DNA of 64,000 nt from a bacterium 336/3 (GCA_001281695.1 LJIE01000001.1:2618586-2682585); one strand, 5' to 3'. Counted from the first letter of the stretch, positions 39,834 to 49,561 are shown. Made by a program: numbers and translations. The notes: a model not told the origin generated them from the letters alone.

Positions 39834-41848
39834 AATTTATTATCTATGTTTTTATGTTCAAGTGGCAAAAAGAATTGCCAAGGATTTTTCCAAAAGGTTT
39901 TCAGGATAAATAAAGTTAGCTTTCTTGTTTCCGTAAATGTAATATTTCTTGATTTGAGAGCCACTACAACCGAAAGCCCGAAGCTAACAGAAACGTTTAC
40001 CAATCCAATCAGCAAAATACCTAAAACTGTAATGGTAATAACTTCTGCCGATACATCATTTTTTAACGTAAACAATGCCAAAGCAAAATTCCCTGCTGCA
40101 AAAGTCACATGTCGAATATCCAGATTGAGTCCCAATATTTTGCCAATATTCCCCATAAAGCCTAAAAAAAGTCCCAAATAGAAGTTTCCTGCTAAAGCTC
40201 CCAGATTTTTCTCAATATAATCTACAAACTTCAAAAATACACGTTTAGGAAGTATCTTTCTGAGCCAAGAGTAACGCCTTAAACGTTCAGGGATATCATC
40301 ATAAACTACTTTGTTATCGTAATAACCTGCTATTAGCCCCGATGTCATCAGAAAAATAGCTGCAATAGTTGCATGAGGCAATGCTGCACTCGTAAAAGGA
40401 GCTAGTTCTGCAATCATTTTTTGAGATTTTTCAATAGGAACAACTGTATCATTAAAAATATATTCGTACAGCCATGTAAGTCCGTAAGCCACTGGAAAAA
40501 CCATAAGCACATTTCCTACTAACGAAATAAACTGGCTTCTCACCAGTCTTGCAATAATAGGTGCTACTTCTTGGAGTTTTTTATCTCTCCTTTTGGAATT
40601 TGGGGTTTCTTCTTCCCATGTTCCTAATGTTTCAGCAATTGTAGAGGCTGTCATGGCTGGTTGTTTAGTAGCCAGTGTAAAATGCAAAATATGAATCATG
40701 ATAAAACCCAAAGAATAGTTGAGTCCAAAGAAAAAGGCTTCCCAAAAAGGTGCAAAATGCTGAATGCTGATTCGAGCTTTAAAAATACACAAAAAAGCTA
40801 CTATAAAGCCTCCTCCCAAAGCATACCCAAAGAGCTTCCAGTATTCTTTTTTGTTGGAGGTAATGTAATGCTCCCCTGTTTTTGAAGTATGTTCTACTAC
40901 TTTATAAGCCAGATAACCCAGATTATCAGATAAGTGCTTACGAACACTATATTTTTTATTTTCTGCAAAAACCATTTCTTTCAGTAAATCTACAACTCTG
41001 TCATACTTTTCTAATTTTTGTGGATTTTGTAATATGAATAAAAGAGCCCTCAAACGTTCAATATTTTGTGTAAGCCTAAGGATAAAATAGGTAATTCTCA
41101 AACTTACCCCATATTGTTTTTTACCTTTTTGCAAACGACTGATACTCTCCTCGCATTGTTGTATCATAACCAAAATATGTTTGTAATCCTCTTCATTATC
41201 AGATTTATACAAAGGATTATTTTTATAATTTTCTACAAAATGCGAAATTTCTCGACTTAGTGTAAGAAATGGTGAAGTCAAATCATCCATATCTGGCAAT
41301 TTGGCTATAATTTCAGGCTCTAACCCCAAGGCAGTAGCCCTTTGTGAAAGTACTACAATGGCATTGAGCATTTCATTTTCCCAGTATTCCTTCACTTTTT
41401 CATTTTCAAACAAGTGTATTGTCTGAAAAAACTCTATCCATAATTCATCAGGAATAGCCCAAACCCATTCAAAATCATCATCTTTATAAAAAATTTCATT
41501 CAGGGTATTTCGTAGCTCATTTTTAGGCATCAGAGGAGGTAGCATCTTATACGATAATCGTTCAAAAAGCCCTAATACAAAACCTTTACTACCCATAACA
41601 CCAATGTCTGTAAGTAAAACCAAAAGATTATTGGCTAAACATATTTCTTCAATATGCTTTTGGAGTGCCTGAGAAAGTTCTTCATCAGATTTAAGATGAT
41701 TCAACATTTCTTCAAATCGGTCTTTTGCATAATTAACACTTTTCCAACTTGCTGGTCTTAAGTTTTTCACAAAATGTAAAACCGTTTTTAAAGTGTATTT
41801 TTTTTCTTGGTGATTGGCTTTCAATTCATCAAAAACAAGTTTCCACAT
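39830..41848 (-). CDS. Gcr-type membrane protein (PF10136)
   Basis: A 672-aa protein of the family once named site-specific recombinase Gcr. It has a large N-terminal helical part (about 1-330), then a membrane domain of seven to eight segments beginning near FGYALGGGFIVAFLCIF, with the conserved block FIMIHILHFTLATKQPAMTA (about 392-411) and further segments up to about 640. Despite the old name, it has no recombinase catalytic motif, and its real function is not established. It is the first gene of the three-gene overlapping operon with the ADP-ribosylglycohydrolase. Confidence 0.82.
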   Translation of the reverse strand: MWKLVFDELKANHQEKKYTLKTVLHFVKNLRPASWKSVNYAKDRFEEMLNHLKSDEELSQALQKHIEEICLANNLLVLLTDIGVMGSKGFVLGLFERLSYKMLPPLMPKNELRNTLNEIFYKDDDFEWVWAIPDELWIEFFQTIHLFENEKVKEYWENEMLNAIVVLSQRATALGLEPEIIAKLPDMDDLTSPFLTLSREISHFVENYKNNPLYKSDNEEDYKHILVMIQQCEESISRLQKGKKQYGVSLRITYFILRLTQNIERLRALLFILQNPQKLEKYDRVVDLLKEMVFAENKKYSVRKHLSDNLGYLAYKVVEHTSKTGEHYITSNKKEYWKLFGYALGGGFIVAFLCIFKARISIQHFAPFWEAFFFGLNYSLGFIMIHILHFTLATKQPAMTASTIAETLGTWEEETPNSKRRDKKLQEVAPIIARLVRSQFISLVGNVLMVFPVAYGLTWLYEYIFNDTVVPIEKSQKMIAELAPFTSAALPHATIAAIFLMTSGLIAGYYDNKVVYDDIPERLRRYSWLRKILPKRVFLKFVDYIEKNLGALAGNFYLGLFLGFMGNIGKILGLNLDIRHVTFAAGNFALALFTLKNDVSAEVITITVLGILLIGLVNVSVSFGLSVVVALKSRNITFTETRKLTLFILKTFWKNPWQFFLPLEHKNIDNKL

Positions 41849-41907
41849 AGCTCATAAAAGTTGGTTGATTGTTCAATTTAACCAATTTATGAGCTTTTAC
41901 CAAATTA

Positions 41908-42447
41908 TCAAGCCTTTTTCCTGTTTATGGTAAGATTTCTGATTATATCAATAGCATACTCTACTCTCTCATTTCCTATTCCAGAAATTTCAGCAAATGG
42001 GAAGCCCAAATCTATCAGGTTTTGCTTGTACAAATTGTGTAATTCTATTCTTTTTTCTGGTTCAGGATGTTCTCTCAAAGGGTCTTCTTCCCAAGGCAAA
42101 TCAATGTTTGTAAGCAAATAAAAATCATAGTTTTGAGTAGGTAAAGTATCTAAAATCCATGAATGACACTTGCCAAATACATACTCTGCCCATATTTTCG
42201 TAACAAGAAGTTCTGTATCAAAAAAAATGTACTCTTTATCTTGATAGTTTTGAATAGCTTCTTGGGCTTGGTAATATTGCTCCTGAGCTATTGACAAAAT
42301 GTCATCATAAGTATATTTTTCTATTTTATGTTCCAAATATTTACGAGCATATTCCTCTATCCAAACCGTTTTGAAGTGTTTGGCTAAGTTTTGAGCTAAA
42401 TCAGATTTCCCTGTGGACTCTGCTCCTACAATGGCTATTTTCAACAC
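41908..42447 (-). CDS. NadR-type nucleoside kinase (AAA_28)
   Basis: A 179-aa cytosolic P-loop kinase. The Walker A motif IVGAESTGKS is at 6-15, the segment WIEEYARKYLE near 30-40 and the lid/Walker B region IFFDTELLVTKIW near 74-86 match the nicotinamide riboside kinase domain of NadR. The motif DLPWEEDPLREHP near 117-129 is also typical of that family. It lacks the N-terminal adenylyltransferase part of NadR. It is likely to phosphorylate nicotinamide riboside for NAD salvage. Single gene, 59 bp upstream of the Gcr operon. Confidence 0.82.
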   Translation of the reverse strand: MLKIAIVGAESTGKSDLAQNLAKHFKTVWIEEYARKYLEHKIEKYTYDDILSIAQEQYYQAQEAIQNYQDKEYIFFDTELLVTKIWAEYVFGKCHSWILDTLPTQNYDFYLLTNIDLPWEEDPLREHPEPEKRIELHNLYKQNLIDLGFPFAEISGIGNERVEYAIDIIRNLTINRKKA

Positions 42448-42545
42448 GTTGGTTTTGTACGATTTTTGCTGATTAAATTTTTACATACAATTTTAACAGA
42501 TTTTTTATAAAATTCCGTTATTTGTTTACATAATCAAAAAACATT

Positions 42546-42920
42546 ATGAAAAGTCGTATCACTACCGCATTATTAGCTTTATTTCTTGGAGGTATAGGTA
42601 TTCATCATTTTTATTTAGGAAAAAATAGTAATGGTATACTTTCCATTTTATTCTCTTGGACATTTATTCCTCGTATAACATCTTTTATTGAATCTATTAA
42701 ACTATTTATGATGAGTGATGAAGAGTTTAATCTTAAATACAACACATCTCATTATCATAAACAGATGCTTGAACAATTTGGCAAAGGTGTTTTCAATGGA
42801 GGAACTCAAACGCAGAAGTTAGATGTTGCTGATGAACTTAGTAAACTGGCTTCTTTAATGGATAAAGGGCTGATTACCTTTGAAGAATTTGAAAAAAGAA
42901 AATCTGTTTTATTAAAATAA
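42546..42920 (+). CDS. TM2 domain protein with SHOCT-like tail
   Basis: A 124-aa membrane protein. Residues 5-55 are a TM2 domain with two hydrophobic segments and the turn FLGGIGIHHFYLGKNSNGIL. The last 35 residues (ADELSKLASLMDKGLITFEE, ending FEKRKSVLL) match the SHOCT module, a short helix pair often attached to membrane proteins. Such proteins are small and of unknown function. The following 84-bp gap is AT-rich. Monocistronic. Confidence 0.82.
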   Translation: MKSRITTALLALFLGGIGIHHFYLGKNSNGILSILFSWTFIPRITSFIESIKLFMMSDEEFNLKYNTSHYHKQMLEQFGKGVFNGGTQTQKLDVADELSKLASLMDKGLITFEEFEKRKSVLLK

Positions 42921-43003
42921 TCATATAATTTTTTTTCATTAAAAATTATCTTAATGTTAATTTTTTGTTAATTTTGAAAAATAAGAATTAACACTTTAAG
43001 ATT

Positions 43004-43810
43004 ATGAAATGGAAAATCATGAAAACCACGATTCCTATCTCTATGGCAATCGTGATTATCAAATTAGTGCTTATTGAATCTTTTCAATTCCAAGGTTTGG
43101 TAGAACTCAGCGATATAGCCCTGATAGTCAGTGCAGGCGTATTTTTAATAGGTTTTATGTTGGCTGGTACCATGTCAGACTATAAAGAAAGTGAGAGGAT
43201 ACCTGGTGAAATAGCTTCTGCTTTAGAATCTATAGAAGAAACTTGTGTATTATTAGCTGATAGACCTAATTTCCCTATCAAAACTGTTTACCAAGAATGT
43301 CATACTGTTAGTCATCAAATTCATGACTGGTTTTATAAAAAAATTTCCACAGAACAGATGTTCCAAGCTCTTACTAATTTTAAAGAACTTTTTTCAAATC
43401 TTGAAAGAGCTGGAGCAAATCCTTCTATCTTGTCACGTGTATTCAATGAATTAAGTTCTTTACGCAGAGTACTTACACGCACCAATGTAATTTCAAGAAC
43501 TGGTTTTTTGGCAACTGGTTATGCTTTATTAGAGGTTCTACTTTTTGTAATCACAGGTGTTATGCTCATTGTGAAGTTTAAACACCTTATTGCTGCTATT
43601 GTGGTAGTATTCTTTATTACTTTAGTTTATATTTATATGTACAAACTAATTCGTGATATAGATGATCCATTTGAGCACAGTGAACATGAATCCGTAGGAG
43701 CTTCTGAAGTTGCCTTATTTCCTTTACAAGAATATATGGAGCGTGTAGAATATAGACTCAAAGAACAAGAAAAATTAGATAATCAGCAGAGTATAACCTC
43801 TGTAGCCTGA
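43004..43810 (+). CDS. Membrane protein, unknown family
   Basis: A 268-aa protein with hydrophobic segments near residues 10-27, 38-56 (IALIVSAGVFLIGFMLAGTM), 165-185 and 190-212 (LIAAIVVVFFITLVYIYMYK). Between them is a cytosolic helical block (GEIASALESIEETCVLLADR, then ISTEQMFQALTNFKELFSNL). The layout is faintly like bestrophin or DUF4239 channels, but I cannot confirm it. It ends with a charged tail (YMERVEYRLKEQEKL). Monocistronic, with a strong terminator. Confidence 0.6.
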   Translation: MKWKIMKTTIPISMAIVIIKLVLIESFQFQGLVELSDIALIVSAGVFLIGFMLAGTMSDYKESERIPGEIASALESIEETCVLLADRPNFPIKTVYQECHTVSHQIHDWFYKKISTEQMFQALTNFKELFSNLERAGANPSILSRVFNELSSLRRVLTRTNVISRTGFLATGYALLEVLLFVITGVMLIVKFKHLIAAIVVVFFITLVYIYMYKLIRDIDDPFEHSEHESVGASEVALFPLQEYMERVEYRLKEQEKLDNQQSITSVA

Positions 43811-43818
43811 AAATAAGA

Positions 43819-43846
43819 ATAGCGTGGTAGATACCACGCTATTTTT
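43819..43846. terminator. Bidirectional terminator
   Basis: ATAGCGTGGTA pairs with TACCACGCTAT, followed by TTTTT. It lies between the convergent genes ending at 43810 and 43845. Confidence 0.8.
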
Positions 43847-44105
43847 ATTTCTTTACTACTTGTTTTTTTGCCATACGTTGGTTAAACTTGTCCACACGAC
43901 CTGCAGTATCCAACATCATTTTCTTACCTGTGAAGAAAGGGTGAGATTGAGAGCTAACCTCTATCTTGATGACAGGGTATTCTTTACCGTCTTCCCACTT
44001 GATAGTTTCTTTGGAAGACATAGTAGAACGAGTAAGGAATTTGAAGTCGCAGCTCAAATCCCAAAATACTACCTCGTTGTAGTTAGGATGAATTTCTTTT
44101 TTCAT
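43845..44105 (-). CDS. rpmE2: Ribosomal protein L31 type B
   Basis: An 86-aa large-subunit protein at the subunit interface. It begins [20 protein letters not shown] and includes [20 protein letters not shown], with the longer C-terminal region of type B L31. The zinc-binding CxxC pair of the L31 A form is absent (only one Cys), which makes it the zinc-independent version used when zinc is scarce. The ATG at 44105 is the correct start; a preceding TTG lies in the promoter region. Its own promoter is a clean TTTG-N20-TAAATTTG. Confidence 0.95.
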   Translation of the reverse strand: MKKEIHPNYNEVVFWDLSCDFKFLTRSTMSSKETIKWEDGKEYPVIKIEVSSQSHPFFTGKKMMLDTAGRVDKFNQRMAKKQVVKK

Positions 44106-44144
44106 TTTTTTATGCAATTATGCGTGATTACTCATAAAGGAGTG

Positions 44145-44176
44145 CAAATTTATAGAAAAAAACATATATATTCAAA
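44145..44176 (-). promoter_or_regulatory. rpmE2 promoter TTTG-N20-TAAATTTG
   Basis: On the minus strand TTTG (44176 to 44173) and TAAATTTG (44152 to 44145) are spaced by 20 bp. The start of transcription would be near 44138, about 33 bp upstream of the L31 ATG. Confidence 0.75.
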
Positions 44177-44198
44177 CTTTTTTCAATAAAATCTTTTT

Positions 44199-45368
44199 AT
44201 GATTAACTTAACTCTATTTTTCAATCAGCTAGAAGAAGACCTTTGGACACAAGCAGAGCAAGATATTTCTGCTCTATTCCACCAATTAAGCATACATTAT
44301 AATTCATTACCCAATTGGCAAGATGCCGATATCGCCATCATTGGTTTATTGGAAGAACGAGGTACTCAAAAAAATTTGGGTGTAGCTGGAGCAGCCGATG
44401 CCATCAGGCAACAGCTTTATAAACTCAAAAAAAGTAAAGTACCCTATAAAGTAGTAGATTTGGGGAATCTACGCCCTGCTCCCAGTCTACAAGAGACTTA
44501 TCAAAGATTGAAAGTTGTTTGTGAACTTTTGATTTCTGAAAATGTTATTCCTCTCCTTCTAGGGGGTTCACACGATTTGATGATTGGGCAATTTTGGGCA
44601 TACCAAAACCTTGACCAAATCATCTCAATTGCTAATATTGATTCCATGGTAGATGTGGACGAAAACCAATCAGAAGCTAATAAAAATCATTTATTGCAAA
44701 TCCTTACTCATCAACCCAATTATCTTTTCAATTTCAGTCAAGTAGGACATCAAGGTTATTTGAGTTCTTCAGGATTTCTTGAGATATTTGAAAAAATGTA
44801 TTTTGATATTTATAGTGTTGGGAAAATTAGAGAAAATATTGTTAATTTAGAACCTATTATCAGAGACGCTGATATGGTTACTTTTGACATTTCAGCTATC
44901 AGGAAAGCAGATGCAGGAGCTACCATTTATGCACAACCTTTTGGACTTACTTCTGATGAAGCAGCCCAAATTTGCTGGTATGCAGGCATTAGTCCTAAAA
45001 CTTCTTCTATCGGTTTTTATGAATACAATCCACAATTGGATACTCATGGACACAATGCACAAGTGCTAGCTGTAATGATTTGGTATTTTATTGAAGGGTT
45101 TTATCATAGAAAACGTGAAGATGATTTTGATAGCAGAGCTTTTGCAAAATATATTGTCCCTTTTGGAAATGAGAAAGACTTTACACAAAATGTAGACGAA
45201 TTGGTATTTTACAAACAATTATCAACTAACCAATGGTGGATGGAAGTTCCTTATAATCAGATAAATTCAAAGCCTATCAAAATTGCTTGTTCTTATCAAG
45301 ATTATTTGGCTGCTACAGAAGGCATGATTCCTGATAGATGGGTAAGTACACATGCAAAATTGCCTTGA
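44199..45368 (+). CDS. Arginase/formimidoylglutamase-fold protein with degraded metal site
   Basis: A 389-aa cytosolic protein of the ureohydrolase fold. The motif GGSHD is retained (about residues 121-125). The second ligand motif, normally DAHxD, reads NIDSMVDVDE, so its histidine is gone. The third motif, normally SxDxDxxDP, reads TFDISAIRKAD, with at least one aspartate replaced. These changes remove at least two of the usual six manganese ligands. Bacteroidota contain many such relatives annotated as formimidoylglutamase. It may be catalytically inactive or use a different chemistry. It is a lone gene divergent from rpmE2. Confidence 0.75.
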   Translation: MINLTLFFNQLEEDLWTQAEQDISALFHQLSIHYNSLPNWQDADIAIIGLLEERGTQKNLGVAGAADAIRQQLYKLKKSKVPYKVVDLGNLRPAPSLQETYQRLKVVCELLISENVIPLLLGGSHDLMIGQFWAYQNLDQIISIANIDSMVDVDENQSEANKNHLLQILTHQPNYLFNFSQVGHQGYLSSSGFLEIFEKMYFDIYSVGKIRENIVNLEPIIRDADMVTFDISAIRKADAGATIYAQPFGLTSDEAAQICWYAGISPKTSSIGFYEYNPQLDTHGHNAQVLAVMIWYFIEGFYHRKREDDFDSRAFAKYIVPFGNEKDFTQNVDELVFYKQLSTNQWWMEVPYNQINSKPIKIACSYQDYLAATEGMIPDRWVSTHAKLP

Positions 45369-45471
45369 TTTTTTTAGAAACAAGAGAAAAGAATCAGAAA
45401 AAAGACCTTTAGAATTGATTTCTTGATAGTAAATATTGTTTATTGTTCAATGCTCATTGTAAATTGATGTT

Positions 45472-47028
45472 ATGAAATTCAACGAAGAAATTATCAATAC
45501 AGCCCTTTTGGGAACTCAAAAAAAAGAATTGAGTACACAATCTTTGCCCAAAAGCATACAAGATATAACAGCTAAACTCAATAAAACTGAAAAAGAAGCC
45601 TTCTTTTTTCAATCTATAGCTTTGCTCAATCAATATTATAAAGGTGGTAATTTGGAGATTATGACCGATTTGCCACAAAATGCTCTTGCCACTGAAGAAA
45701 CGCAAGTTTATATATCTGATACAAGATTACAAGCATTTAGAAAGTTATTAGAAGCAAAAGCTACCCATTTTTATTTTTGGTATAAACTTCTTGATTTGTG
45801 TATTGCTGATAATCAGATTGTTCCTCCAAAATATTTGGTACGTTTACTAAATATGGGTATAAAAAATAAAAGTACAGCCATGATGAAACGTATTTTGTCT
45901 GTGGTGGGTAATCGAGGTAAGTGGCTTATTCAGTTCAATACACAATGGCAAAATGCTTATGAGAAGGATTTAGAAATATCTTTGTATAATCAGCTTGTTG
46001 CTACTCGTAAAGAAAACCCTACAAAAGCAAGAGAAATGCTTGTGGAAGCTTGGGATAATTTCAACACTCAAGATAAAAATCTTCACCTTACTATTTTAGA
46101 AGAAAATTTAAGCAAAGATGATGAGTCTTTTTTGGTGAATGTCATAGAACAAATCAATCAGAAAAAACTTACAACCAACGCTCAATTGCAAGAATTACGT
46201 AAAAAAGCTATTGCCTTTTTACTCTGCATACCCAATTCTGCTTTGAGTATTGAAATTTGGGATAAATTCAAAAAATACATCATTTTAGATAAAGAAAAAA
46301 TAGCTTTTAAACTCCCTAAAAAAGAAGATGATTTCTTTTGTAAGGAAGTCATGTGGGAACGTTTAGGACTTATTGAGCAAAGTTATAACACTACTTGGTA
46401 TAACGATATAGAAGCTTGGGCTTTTGAGCTTTTACGCCTTACATCACTTGATAATATTGAGAAGCATTTAGGTTTAGATAAAAGAGAGATTTTACATCAG
46501 TTCAATAACAACGAAACACTTATTCGTAAAGTCAAAAAAGAGACTTTAGCCCTCTATACAAGAGCCATTGCTGACTCTTCTTGGAATTTTAGGAATGAAG
46601 CTTGGGCTAAGGCTTGGATTGATTATTTCAAAGATGTTTATAAAATTCAAGAAAATTCTATCAGCAAATTATTTTTCTTACACAGTCCCAAAGAAATTGA
46701 GGAAATTTATATCAAATACATCAAGCTCAATAGTGCAGATGGATACGCTCTTAGAGACGTTTTAAAGGAACATTCAAGTGCTTGGAAATGGTCGGAGAAA
46801 TTTTCTATATATATTCTAGAGGGTTTATTAGAAATTCTGACGCAAGATAGTCATGCAAAAGAAATTTTTAACTTTTTGGAAAGCGTAATACATCGAATAG
46901 ACATCAATGCCTTCAGTAAAATACCATTAGAACTGACCACTCAGACTGATAACTGGAGAAAAAACAATTATACACAGAGTTATCATGACTTTATGCAAAT
47001 CAAAGATTTGTATGAAATTATAAAGTAA
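45472..47028 (+). CDS. DUF5691 family protein
   Basis: A 518-aa soluble helical-repeat protein. The start NEEIINTALLGTQKKELSTQ and the later LRLLNMGIK-type and RGKWLIQFNTQWQ segments (near 145) are typical of DUF5691. The family usually sits beside SWIM zinc-finger proteins and MoxR/VWA genes, suggesting a chaperone-like system, but none of those partners is in this window. The gene is separated from the arginase-like gene by 103 bp and from pyrF by 71 bp. Function unknown. Confidence 0.72.
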   Translation: MKFNEEIINTALLGTQKKELSTQSLPKSIQDITAKLNKTEKEAFFFQSIALLNQYYKGGNLEIMTDLPQNALATEETQVYISDTRLQAFRKLLEAKATHFYFWYKLLDLCIADNQIVPPKYLVRLLNMGIKNKSTAMMKRILSVVGNRGKWLIQFNTQWQNAYEKDLEISLYNQLVATRKENPTKAREMLVEAWDNFNTQDKNLHLTILEENLSKDDESFLVNVIEQINQKKLTTNAQLQELRKKAIAFLLCIPNSALSIEIWDKFKKYIILDKEKIAFKLPKKEDDFFCKEVMWERLGLIEQSYNTTWYNDIEAWAFELLRLTSLDNIEKHLGLDKREILHQFNNNETLIRKVKKETLALYTRAIADSSWNFRNEAWAKAWIDYFKDVYKIQENSISKLFFLHSPKEIEEIYIKYIKLNSADGYALRDVLKEHSSAWKWSEKFSIYILEGLLEILTQDSHAKEIFNFLESVIHRIDINAFSKIPLELTTQTDNWRKNNYTQSYHDFMQIKDLYEIIK

Positions 47029-47099
47029 GTATAAAATTATTGTTTAATTTTTTAGCAACAAGAGTATAGGAAACCTATACTTTAACCCATTATATAAAA

Positions 47100-47912
47100 A
47101 TGAATTATCAATCTCTTTATCAAAATATTAAAAATAAGAAATCTTATTTATGTGTTGGTTTAGATACAGATTTATCAAAAATCCCTCCTCACCTTCTTTC
47201 TGAAGAAGATCCTATTTTTGAGTTCAACAAGCAAATTATTGATGCCACTTATCCTTTTGCTGTTGCCTACAAACCCAATACAGCTTTTTATGAAGCTTTA
47301 GGGGCAAGAGGCTGGGAAAGCCTTCAAAAGACCATAGAATATTTACCAAAAGATACATTCAATATTGCTGATGCCAAAAGAGGTGATATTGGTAATACTT
47401 CAACGATGTATGCCAAAGCTTTTTTTGAACGAATGAATTTTGATGCTGTTACGATTGCTCCTTATATGGGTGAAGACTCTGTAAAACCTTTTTTAGATTT
47501 TAATGGGAAATGGGTAATTCTTTTAGCCCTTACTTCTAATATAGGCAGTCAGGATTTTGAACAACTTCCTTTACAAAAGGAGGGTTTGTTATTTGAGGAA
47601 GTCATTAAAAAATCGCAAATGTGGGCGGACGAAACCCAAATGATGTATGTGGTGGGTGCAACCAAAGCTGAAAAACTACAAGAAATCAGAGCATTAGCCC
47701 CTGATCACTTTCTTTTAGTTCCTGGTGTAGGAGCTCAAGGTGGTAGTCTTGAGGAAGTATCCAAATATGGCTTGAATAGTCATGTAGGTTTGCTTGTAAA
47801 TTCTTCTCGAGAGATTATTTATGCCTCCAACGAAAAAGATTTTGCTAAAAAATCAGCTCAAAAAGCTGAAGATTTACAACGTCAAATGGAAAGGTTTTTA
47901 GATAAGTTGTAA
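47100..47912 (+). CDS. pyrF: Orotidine 5'-phosphate decarboxylase, type 2
   Basis: Catalyses the last step of UMP synthesis. At 270 aa it is the longer type 2 enzyme. [18 protein letters not shown] at the start and the catalytic segment [12 protein letters not shown] (residues 90-101, with the Asp-Lys-Asp network) are complete. The C-terminal [14 protein letters not shown] binds phosphate. The next gene starts one base after its stop, so both are co-translated from the same message. Confidence 0.95.
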   Translation: MNYQSLYQNIKNKKSYLCVGLDTDLSKIPPHLLSEEDPIFEFNKQIIDATYPFAVAYKPNTAFYEALGARGWESLQKTIEYLPKDTFNIADAKRGDIGNTSTMYAKAFFERMNFDAVTIAPYMGEDSVKPFLDFNGKWVILLALTSNIGSQDFEQLPLQKEGLLFEEVIKKSQMWADETQMMYVVGATKAEKLQEIRALAPDHFLLVPGVGAQGGSLEEVSKYGLNSHVGLLVNSSREIIYASNEKDFAKKSAQKAEDLQRQMERFLDKL

Positions 47913-48920
47913 ATGTCTGTTTTTAAAAAGATAAAAGAGTTTTTGGGTATTTCTCTAAAAGAAGCACCCAACTGGGAAGAAATTTTTATCAATTCCCTTT
48001 CCAAAGAACAATTACTGATTCTTGTTAAAAATATTAGGTATCCAGAAAATTTAGAAATTTTAGCTAGTCAAAAACTCTTTAAAATGGATTTGACTTCACA
48101 AGAATTAATAATTCTTGTGAGAAGTGCATCTAAAGATTTACGTATTGAAGTTGCTAGAAAGCTTTTAAAAATGAATCCTTCTACTGATGAATTAGAAGAC
48201 ATTCTTCTATCTAGTACAAGAACAGTTGTTGGAGATGAAGCTATTGAAAAAATGCTTGAAAAAAGCGACAACAAGATTTCTATACTGATTACAGCTTCTT
48301 TGTTTTCTCATCACACACATATTGCTGAAAAAGTCGTTCAAAAGCTATTAAAATCAGATTTGAGTATAAATGACTACTCCCATATTTTTAAAAGCTATAC
48401 TTATGATGAAAAAGTTTATTTGCCTTTTTTAGATACTTTCTGGGAAATGTTCAAAAAAATGCCTTTTTCAGAAGGTGATTTAGCTCATATATTAGTTTTT
48501 TGTAAATATCAAAAAATAAGAGATGAAATAGGAAGTCTGTTATTACCTCTCAACCCTCATGTAGCCAATTTGGGTTACATTGTTGCTAACAGCCATGTAG
48601 AAAGTAATATTTTAGAGGCTTCTAAAAGAATTCTTGAACAGAATACAAAAGACACATTGCCCTTAATAGCCATTGTTAGTAAAGCCTCCAACCATGATTA
48701 TAAGATAGAAGCTACCAAAAGACTTCTCAAACGTAAACAAGATAGCTCTGTATATCGAGATATTTCATGCCATTGCCCTGATAAAGAGCTTCGTTTGAAA
48801 GCATGGAATAAGCTTATTCAGATAACAAGAATCTATGAGCCAGATTTAGAGTATATTCATCAACATGGTTTGGATGAAGAATTAAAAAAACAGGCTTTAG
48901 AGTTAAAAAACTTAAATTAA
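47913..48920 (+). CDS. Helical-repeat protein coupled to pyrF
   Basis: A 335-aa soluble protein built of about nine repeats of roughly 33 residues: SKEQLLILVKNIRYPENL, TSQELIILVRSASKDLRI, STDELEDILLSSTRTVVG and so on, each ending with a pattern like AxxKLLKMxP. This is a HEAT-like or leucine-rich-variant solenoid without a catalytic motif. Start and stop contexts are clean. Its close link to pyrF is probably just transcriptional. Function unknown, likely a binding scaffold. Confidence 0.72.
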   Translation: MSVFKKIKEFLGISLKEAPNWEEIFINSLSKEQLLILVKNIRYPENLEILASQKLFKMDLTSQELIILVRSASKDLRIEVARKLLKMNPSTDELEDILLSSTRTVVGDEAIEKMLEKSDNKISILITASLFSHHTHIAEKVVQKLLKSDLSINDYSHIFKSYTYDEKVYLPFLDTFWEMFKKMPFSEGDLAHILVFCKYQKIRDEIGSLLLPLNPHVANLGYIVANSHVESNILEASKRILEQNTKDTLPLIAIVSKASNHDYKIEATKRLLKRKQDSSVYRDISCHCPDKELRLKAWNKLIQITRIYEPDLEYIHQHGLDEELKKQALELKNLN

Positions 48921-49023
48921 ACCTCTGTTTATTTTGTTAGAGATAGCTGTTTTTCTATAAGTATATTCTTTTTATGGATTCTCTCTTGTGGAGTTGTTAT
49001 GAGTCATATATCAAGCAATTATA

Positions 49024-49425
49024 TCATTCAAGTAAATCTTTTAAGGTTTGATTGATTTTATCTATGACAATAGGTTTTTCAATATAGGCTTTTACCAATG
49101 GATGTTCAGAAGCTTTGCGTATATCTCTTTCGTTAATGGATGAGGAAATTATAACTATATAAGCTTTTCTTGAAATCTCTAACTTTTTGAAATTTTCTAA
49201 AAATTTCCACCCATCTACATAAGGCATGTGAATATCTAAAAAAATCACATCAGGTTGTTTATTTACAGTATTCTGAAGATATTCTAGAGCTTCATTGGGG
49301 TCTATAAATGAAAGATAAGTAGATTGAGGATAGTTTTTTGCTATGATAGTTTGACAAATGATATTATTCAATTTATCATCGTCTATAATCATAAAAAACA
49401 GCTTTTTATTTTGTATAAAATTCAT
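49024..49425 (-). CDS. Single-domain response regulator
   Basis: A 133-aa CheY-like receiver without an output domain. The acidic pocket is IIDDDK (13-18), the phospho-acceptor is Asp64 in VIFLDIHMP, the switch serine lies in VIISSS near 101-106 and the lysine in YIEKP near 114-118. It may act in a phosphorelay with a separate histidine kinase. The second receiver gene follows 136 bp upstream and is a close relative. No kinase is adjacent, though a propeller histidine kinase lies about 3.4 kb away. Confidence 0.9.
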   Translation of the reverse strand: MNFIQNKKLFFMIIDDDKLNNIICQTIIAKNYPQSTYLSFIDPNEALEYLQNTVNKQPDVIFLDIHMPYVDGWKFLENFKKLEISRKAYIVIISSSINERDIRKASEHPLVKAYIEKPIVIDKINQTLKDLLE

Positions 49426-49561
49426 AAAGGCATAGTTAATTGCATTGTTTATATAAATAATATTTTATACGTATTTCTTAATAAAAAGATACAAAAAATC
49501 ATATAGAAAACAAAAAAATACCTTTATTTTTAATTATAATTGACAATAGAGTTTAAAAAAT

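Noticed and set aside
39830-41848. Reading the Gcr protein as a site-specific recombinase (mobile element)
   Set aside because: It is a multi-span membrane protein with no tyrosine or serine recombinase catalytic residues; the family name is historical.
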